Assembly: GCA_963678705.1 (NCBI GenBank)
Contig: OY783206.1
Location: 27,291,807-27,355,806, forward strand
Reading direction: 5' to 3'
Length of the DNA stretch: 64,000 bases
From: Panorpa germanica
Lineage: Eukaryota; Arthropoda; Insecta; Mecoptera; Panorpidae
Shown here: one piece after another, positions 57,421 to 64,000 of the stretch
Numbering within the stretch: position 1 is the first letter of the stretch
Layout: the number at the start of each line of letters is the position of its first letter
The notes under the pieces: generated by a model
Told to the model about the DNA's origin: nothing
The model's input: only the letters and a program-made list of their open reading frames with translations
Databases searched by the model: none
Position numbers and translations under genes: made by a program

Positions 57421-58052
57421 AAGACCCCTACTTGACAACTATTTATTTATTGTACACATGTATAAACATATTAGTTTCAAGTTCCGTGATTGGCAATGCA
57501 CTAACTCACAAAATAATACACAAATCGTAAAATCGACAAATATTTTAATTATATAATAAACAAATGCACAATTATCAAAAACAAAACACAATTAGATACG
57601 TGTATTTAGAGTTTATCTAACGTAAGAAATATTACCTGAACGTAAACGATTTTACCTAATAAATAACGTTCTATATTTTACTTTAAAAACAAGTAAAAAA
57701 GTAAATATACCCTTTTACGTATGAAAGATTATGCAACGTAAGCATTTTAGAATAACTATAAAATAATAAAAATTAGTTTAGCTTAAGTAATATATTACGT
57801 AAATGTAAGGTAACATCCATGGTTTGCGGTTAGCGATTTATTATATGTTAAGAACTGATTCAAAAGTTGATTAGGAATTAAAATTGAAATGAATCTAAAT
57901 TGTACTCTATTAAAAACATAAAGACAAGAAATCGTCAGATTCAATTCTATCCACTGTGAATTTATCTTAGACACCAGTATAAATTGGATAAAGATTGGTT
58001 TGGGGTCCCCCCGTCGAATTGGGTCCCGTACAATTGCCCATTTCTCAGTTTA

Positions 58053-58675
58053 ATGGGCTTGTGTCCTATGTCTTAATTTCTATAAAAGTGTACTATATAT
58101 AGTACTAGATAAAGTGGGTTACTAGAACCTCAAATGTTCAATTATTTTTTAATAACTCCTTATATGTTAGGAGATATTAACAATTAAAAAAGTCATTTTG
58201 TCTCTTTAATTATTAAAGGGATTCAACGTTGTACACATTCCAAGTGCATGTGACATCACAATCCTTGTGTAAGGTTACCAATCTTACAGCTCATAAATCT
58301 CTGCTATATGTATTTATATATCAAAATATCAAATATTATTTACAGCTATTTCAAGGAATAATAAAATTTCAATATTATGTCTGCCTTAGCAGGGTTAAAT
58401 AAAATAAAAACTTATTATTCTTTGACTTGATTATTTGACTACATTACCACAACACTGACCTACTCAACAAATAACTGACGTATAAAATGCATTTCACGTT
58501 ATACAAATATGGCCGACATTTCTAGCGCTAAAACTACAATTTAAACTTTCAATTGCTATATCTCCGTCAACATTTAGATATTTAATAAAATAGACACGCC
58601 AATACACATTTATTAACATCAATTTCAATCAACAATTGAAAAATAGACCACTAAAAAATGGGGACACAAGCCCAT
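58053..58675 (-). mobile_element. R6 MITE-like element, complete, 623 bp
   Basis: It starts ATGGGCTTGTGTCC and ends GGACACAAGCCCAT, a perfect 14-bp terminal inverted repeat. The interior has no ORF of note. Partial relatives lie at 42483-42900, 50160-50360 and 52779-53105, and a diverged end lies near 27063. Superfamily not assigned. It is followed by R7 at 58690-58830. Confidence 0.8.
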
Positions 58676-58689
58676 TTGTATTGTGAACA

Positions 58690-58830
58690 ATATCTTAAAT
58701 TCTAGAAATGTATATTACACGTACTGATAAAGTTAACTATCAGGATCTCAAATATGATTTGTTTTAAATAGTCGCAATGTTATTGAAGATATAAACAATT
58801 AAAGAACCAGGATAATTGAAGGGACAAAAC
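58690..58830 (+). repeat. Dispersed repeat R7
   Basis: Reverse complement of 22040-22200: GTACTGATAAAGTTAACTATC and GATTTGTTTTAAATAGTC. 58831-59630 shows no gene; a pyrimidine tract lies at 59319-59345. Confidence 0.7.
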
Positions 58831-59635
58831 TTTGCAAATAGTTAAAGAAATATTTAATTGTAGCAAAACATGAAAGTAGAAATGATTGCTGTTATATTAG
58901 GCGCAATATTCTTTGAATTACGTTTTTTGAAGGTGTATGTTTTCTAACACAAATATCTTATAGGACTTTTCAGAGGATTTTTAAAATGTTAATAAAGCAA
59001 AGATTTTTCCCTAAAGTTCCTAATACCATCAACCGCGCTAGCGGTAGCCAAATCGAACAGCGACATATTTCTTACGAAATTTAATCTTTTTTTAACGTGG
59101 CCTCAAAATATTAATGAAAAATATTCATAATTAGCAAAGGTACAGCATGTTTAATTAGTAACAGTTCCAGTGACGGATTCTCTGCGTGTTCTTCGTTTCA
59201 CAACAATTTGCTTGTTCTACAGTCTTTCAATATAATTTGCTGGAGGTCTAATTTACATATATGAATAATGAATCTTGCCTTCTGTCTAATTGAGGACCGT
59301 GAGAGCCTTGCGGTACCTCTCCCTCTCCCTCTCCCTCCATACCCTCCAACCCCAACCTGTGGGTTCACAGCCTGTGGCTTTGGATTAAACTTGGGGATTC
59401 GCTTAACCCCCCTCCCCTCAATTCCCCGCGTCCAAATATAATCTATTAAAACATTTAATCCTTAGTTAATTTTCTTTCATTATATTTAAATGGTTTTTCA
59501 TTTTTCACGATTATTTGGTGGGGCCCTAAATTAAATAATTATAAATACCATTGGATTTCTTTTAAGAAGAACCAGTCTTAAAATTGTTAATATTCCTGGT
59601 AAACATTTTAGTGAAATGGCATAGCTAGATGAAGT

Positions 59636-59890
59636 ATAAGAATATTCTTTCTCTTTCCAGCAGCATACAATTAAATGGAGATATAGTTGTTGTTGTCTCT
59701 TTTACGTTTGAAAATATTTATTTTGACGAGAATAACATAGAAAAAGAAACAAGATATATCTGTCTCTGTCACACTTGCATGGTTTATTTGCAGCTTCATT
59801 CAATACTGGTACAGTAGTGAGGCTAGGGTAGTGATTTTGTCATTTGTAGTTATACTGACATTTACTTGAACGAGTGAATCAAAAATTAAA
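59636..59890 (+). repeat. Dispersed repeat R8
   Basis: Reverse relative of 26660-26935, including AATATTTATTTTGACGAG and TTTATTTGCAGCTTCATTC. The ORF read through it has no motif and is discounted. An R5 relative follows at 59940-60035. 60060-61330 holds a diverged R2 relative (60940-61240) and no gene. Confidence 0.75.
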
Positions 59891-61334
59891 GACACAAAAA
59901 ATATATTAGCAAATATTTTTTTATTAAAATGAATCATTTGCTAAAGTTAAGATACAGGAATAAACTTGTATAGGTGCAGGTGTTCACGATCGCACACGAA
60001 CATTATCGGAAACACACGACAACCCTGTCCGAGGCTACACAATTGCAAATTATAAACAATGTACTACAATTGAATCTATATATTATCTAATATTTTTCAC
60101 AACCCAAATTAAAGTGAAAAATGGGCAATTGTACGGGTCCCACGTCAACGGGGGAAGCCCAAACTAATCTTTAACAAATTTATACAAGATTTACAAAGAA
60201 TAAAATGAAAAAAAGTTCAAATACGTCGATTTTTACCATCACAAAAAAATTAATACAAAGTTTTCTACGTTTTTCTACAAAATCTGTATTCTTATGTATC
60301 GGAAATTTCCACATAATGAAACTACATTACATAAGACAAATTATGCACTCAGTCTGGCTTCCCCCACTCTTTTAGTTTCGCTGTTGCAATCCTTTATAAA
60401 CAGTCATCTCCTATTGATACACCATGTCTGCCGTATAAATGATCTACTAATATATTTTGATGAGGGAATCTGTCTCTAGAGTCGTCATGTTACATTCCCC
60501 TTCCACTTGCGTTTCGTTATCCACCCAACCACCCCCAGCTCTGTCTACCCCCCTCTCCTCAGGGCATACACTAGATTAATAAGATAACCATGTTTGTTTG
60601 ACATTCATGTTTCAACTTGCAAAAAATAAAATGTCTACTAAAGATTTGTCTTCACCGGCACAAGTATTTTATTCGCTTATATTTTGAATTGTTTTATATT
60701 ATATAAATGTTCTATAAATGATAATATATAAAGGGACGGTCACTTGAAGTTAATATTTTGAAAACAATGTGAAACAAACATTACATTTTATGAAAATATC
60801 TTGCAAAAGTAACGACCTAAACTTTATACTAATCTTACATAGTTTGTTGCATGTTATAATAGTGTAGCCGCGGCTTTAATTTACGTTAAACAAACATAGT
60901 ATACCTATTTATTCATACCAATAATCGGGAAACTATATCTATCTCTTTTCATAAACGGTAAAACAGTCTATCGAACAAATGTCCAATGCACACTTCTACT
61001 AATTATAAAACAAATCTTTCTAAAGATAAACAAATATATTTTATTATTATTATTTCTATCTTTTTCTTTTACATTTAAAAACGTAAAATGATATTATTGT
61101 CTCTTTCGTTTACATTATAAATATCAAATCTATAAATAACATCGCAAAATATTTGTATATGACGAGGTCAAGACAGAGACTTATCGGTCATTGACCTCAG
61201 TTAGAAGCTAAAATAAACTCAAAGATGCGACGTTGTCGTATTTCAAACATTAGATTTAATTTTTGCTTGTGTATATTTGGCAACCGCGCAATTTTATTTT
61301 TATTTTAAATATCATAAACTGTCGATCTCTTTTA

Positions 61335-61675
61335 GATGCAGATAATCTTAATATATATAAATTACGTGTCACTGCGTTGTCCGCGATGGACTCCTAAACT
61401 ACTTAACCGATTTTAATCAAATTTGTACACCGTGTGCAGTTTGATCCAACTTGAAAGATAGGATAGCTTACATCTCAATTTATGATTGCAATATTATCTT
61501 ATTGCAAATTATTTGTCTATTAATTATCTGTATATGACATATGACATCTGGCGACGATGATGGCGACATCTGTTGACTAGATTGAGTAAATATTCTGTTG
61601 ACTAGATTGAGTAAATATTCAATAGATGGCGCTATGTAACGTTAGACACAGCAACGCGTGGCCGGGACAGCTAGT
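61335..61675 (+). mobile_element. Non-autonomous Helitron-like element, about 340 bp
   Basis: It starts near TCTTAATATATATAAATT, continues CGATGGACTCCTAAACTAC and CGATTTTAATCAAATTTG, and ends GGCCGGGACAGCTAGT. This layout matches short Helitron-type elements common in arthropods. Inside is a 25-bp direct duplication (TGTTGACTAGATTGAGTAAA and five more bases, twice, about 61570-61620). No ORF. Confidence 0.6.
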
Positions 61676-61749
61676 AAAAATATAAGTTGTGCTCAAATTA
61701 CAGAAATGTCTCCCTGTGTAAACTAACATGTTTATAACAAAATTGTTTG

Positions 61750-62015
61750 TGCCGTTTTTTACCCTGTTCGGTTGATACGTGAGGAAAGTCGAAAACGATG
61801 AAAAGTACCTCACTTTCTACATATTTTATAAACAAACGAATACCGCTTGCTATAATTTTCTTTACAGAACAACATTTGTCATATTCTCAATGAATGATTC
61901 TAACATTTTCAAAACAATCGTAAGAAAATTACCATTGTATATCACAAAACATCCGTTTCCGTTTCCAACATAGGTCGGTGTCGGTGTAGTGTTCGTATGT
62001 TAAAAATCAAAATCA
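61750..62015 (-). repeat. Dispersed repeat R9, inverted copy
   Basis: CGAATACCGCTTGC, TACCATTGTATATCACAAAAC and CCAACATAGGTCGGTGTCGG are reverse complements of 57205-57350. Confidence 0.7.
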
Positions 62016-62550
62016 TAAAATGCAGTAAGAACATTAATAAATATTCAAGATTTTTAATTCTATCATACAGTTTAATTTCACATTAGTCCCGAATTCAGTG
62101 TTAAATATGTCACATAAACTTCAGGGGCTACTATAACTTATTCATACATAACATTCCTTCTCTTTCTAAAATCATACATGTAAGGAACAAGTAGCTGCTG
62201 TCTCTCAAACTTCAAACGAGTTCCATAAAATTCAAATGACAAAGAAACAAGATTGTTTGCTGTATGCTTTCTCTTTCCAACTAACATATATCACTAAGCG
62301 TACACACGTTTTGATTCGTGAGCGTTCGTTTCTGTTCGCATTGCATCGGGTCTGGCTGTCGAGTCTATGTGTTTTTTCAACTTAAAACTTTTGGTTTCTA
62401 GCGATGTGAACTAGTTTTAACAAAACCTACTAAAACTCTTCCCCTTCTCCACCCCGTCACCGTTCCATCGCACGTATACAACACTGCTAGAAACATTTGT
62501 ATTGGCCTTTTCTTTACAGCCCCCCCCCCCCCTCCTTGTTCTCTTTCGAC

Positions 62551-62569
62551 ACACACACACACACACACA
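62551..62569 (+). repeat. (AC)n microsatellite after a poly-C run
   Basis: ACACACACACACACACACA lies just after a C run at 62520-62533. A similar (CA)n tract is at 63660-63681. No gene is supported from 62016 to 64000. Confidence 0.9.
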
Positions 62570-62754
62570 TCACGTTTCTATTCCCATTCCCACTCCATTA
62601 CTTTAAAGCAGGCGTCGCAAAAATTCTAGAAAATCCAGACTTGTGTGTTCGGGTCCGAATATTAGCCTCGACTATGTTCGGGCATGTTCGGGGTACCGTA
62701 CACACATGCGTTGACGACTATGACATTAAAACATAACCTACAATGCTCAGTGTG

Positions 62755-62850
62755 AACGAATTAAAACACGAATGTGACAAGGAATGCCTATTCTAAGATC
62801 TAGGCTAAAATAATAAATTAAAACGTAAATTAAATATCAAAACAGTGAGG
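62755..62850 (-). repeat. MITE-like repeat R1, terminal fragment
   Basis: TTAAAACACGAATGTGAC, then AACGTAAATTAAATATC and the terminal AAAACAGTG match the outer end of R1. Confidence 0.7.
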
Positions 62851-64000
62851 CTATTAATTGAATAAAAGTAAGTGTTGCCATATGTGTAACTTCGAAGAGC
62901 CCTACTCCCTACCTGACTACCCCACGTGACTCAAAATTAAATATTCCTGTTATAAAAATACAGGGGAACTTTTATAGCTTTGCTGGTCCAAAAATAATCC
63001 CGGAAAAGTCAAAATAACGGACATGGATCGCATTAGTGTCAAACAGCGTTGTTCCGGAAAATATATGAATGGAGAAGTCATGGGTAGCGGGGAAGGAGGG
63101 CAAGAGAGGGGATTTATTGTTGTAATACATTATATTTCCATTTTCTGTTATTTTTATTTTAAATATAAAAGCACACGTTGAATAATCAATCGTTCACAAT
63201 CATCATAATCTTCTTTCGTTTGTGCCCCTTCAAAAGGCAACAACAGTTACACGTTTATGAAAATAACGAACATTACATTACACTATACTATTGCATTTGA
63301 TAAACTATTGTATTTGAAATTGTCCACGCTTTTACGGGATTTTATTTAGAGTGTGCGAATAGTAGTATGGAGTAGTAGTTGACCAGACAATAACGACATT
63401 GGCCAAACAATTACAGTAAATAGTGTTCATGAATCGTGCAGAAACAAAGTTTGTTAGTTGATGTTTTTGTGCAACTAATTTTAATGATTGTTTTAAACAT
63501 TGCAAAACAATTAATGACCAAGGTTCTATATTTTACGAGATATTTAAGTTAGAACCGCAGCATGACTACAACTGTTCGATATTTTCAAATAGACATATAT
63601 CGAACGAACGATCTTCCATCTATCGGCAATTCGGTAAACTTTATTTCTCTTCAAATATCACACACACACACACACACACACATATGTAACTTCAAATAAA
63701 CTGCCAGAACTTTGTGAAGAAGAACCCGATCAGGATCGAGACAGTTGATCCTCTCTGTTGTCTTTATAAGGTCCTGTCAGGACTACTGACAGTCCTTGCT
63801 CCAGGCACCAGGCTCCAGGTTTCGGGATTCACCTATTTACACTCCAGCTGGGAGTCTAATCAAGTAGAACTCGATATACGTTCCATAAGAGAACCTCACT
63901 AATCTATATCCGTCTCTCTCTCACTCTCACACAAACGAGCAATTACTTCGTTGTGAGGTGTCAAAACCGAATTGTCTCATTAAATGTTTATGGGGGAAAT

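Noticed and set aside
59629..59817. 62-codon ORF
   Set aside because: Part of the R8 repeat, present inverted at 26660-26935 where the frame is not kept.

Overview
The window is AT-rich, intron-containing, repeat-dense animal DNA, most likely from an insect. The case rests on GT/AG introns, short secreted-peptide genes, an FBXW5-type F-box/WD gene, a stand-alone SH2 gene, Ty3/gypsy, I/Jockey-like, mariner-like and Helitron-like elements, and many MITE-like families. The insect order cannot be fixed from the sequence. No bacterial features, CRISPR arrays, rRNA or convincing tRNA genes were seen.

Layout. 1-1.2 kb: 3' end of a small Gly-rich, twin CX3C peptide gene. 1.4-6.6 kb: AT-rich satellite with an ordered higher-order structure (B-A1-A2-A3) and an inverted partial monomer before its left end. 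6.6-11 kb: a second small secreted-peptide gene (9166-9391) whose 3' UTR and downstream flank duplicate those of the first, a mariner-like transposase relic, and a 5'-truncated LINE. 11.5-25.0 kb: one minus-strand gene of eight coding exons; all phases fit and give a 497-residue FBXW5-like F-box/WD40 protein. Its intron 6 holds a complete 7.8-kb Ty3/gypsy element (12532-20337) in antisense, with two 748-bp LTRs that look identical, an ATAT target duplication and an intact 1649-residue Gag-Pol. That element sits inside an older MITE-like copy.

25-33 kb: uncertain exons, a 140-codon ORF, the last exon of a Lys/Cys-rich protein gene (29800-30495), and many dispersed repeats. 33.6-36.1 kb: a complete three-exon gene for a 244-residue secreted Leu/Val/Gly-rich protein. 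36-43 kb: repeats. 43.1-44.6 kb: a complete three-exon gene for a 119-residue SLP-76/BLNK-like SH2 protein, facing the last exon of a minus-strand gene (45077-45346). 46-64 kb: almost only repeats, including a mariner C-terminal relic, an 11-bp minisatellite and a Helitron-like element, plus one possible intronless secreted peptide (54418-54648, minus).

The host genes do not form an operon or an obvious pathway. The best second looks are the ordered satellite, the duplicated end module of the retrotransposon with preserved hairpins, its BEL/Pao-like Gag joined to a gypsy Pol, and the peptide-gene duplication. Gene models come from reading splice sites by eye. Family names come from motif recognition without a database search.
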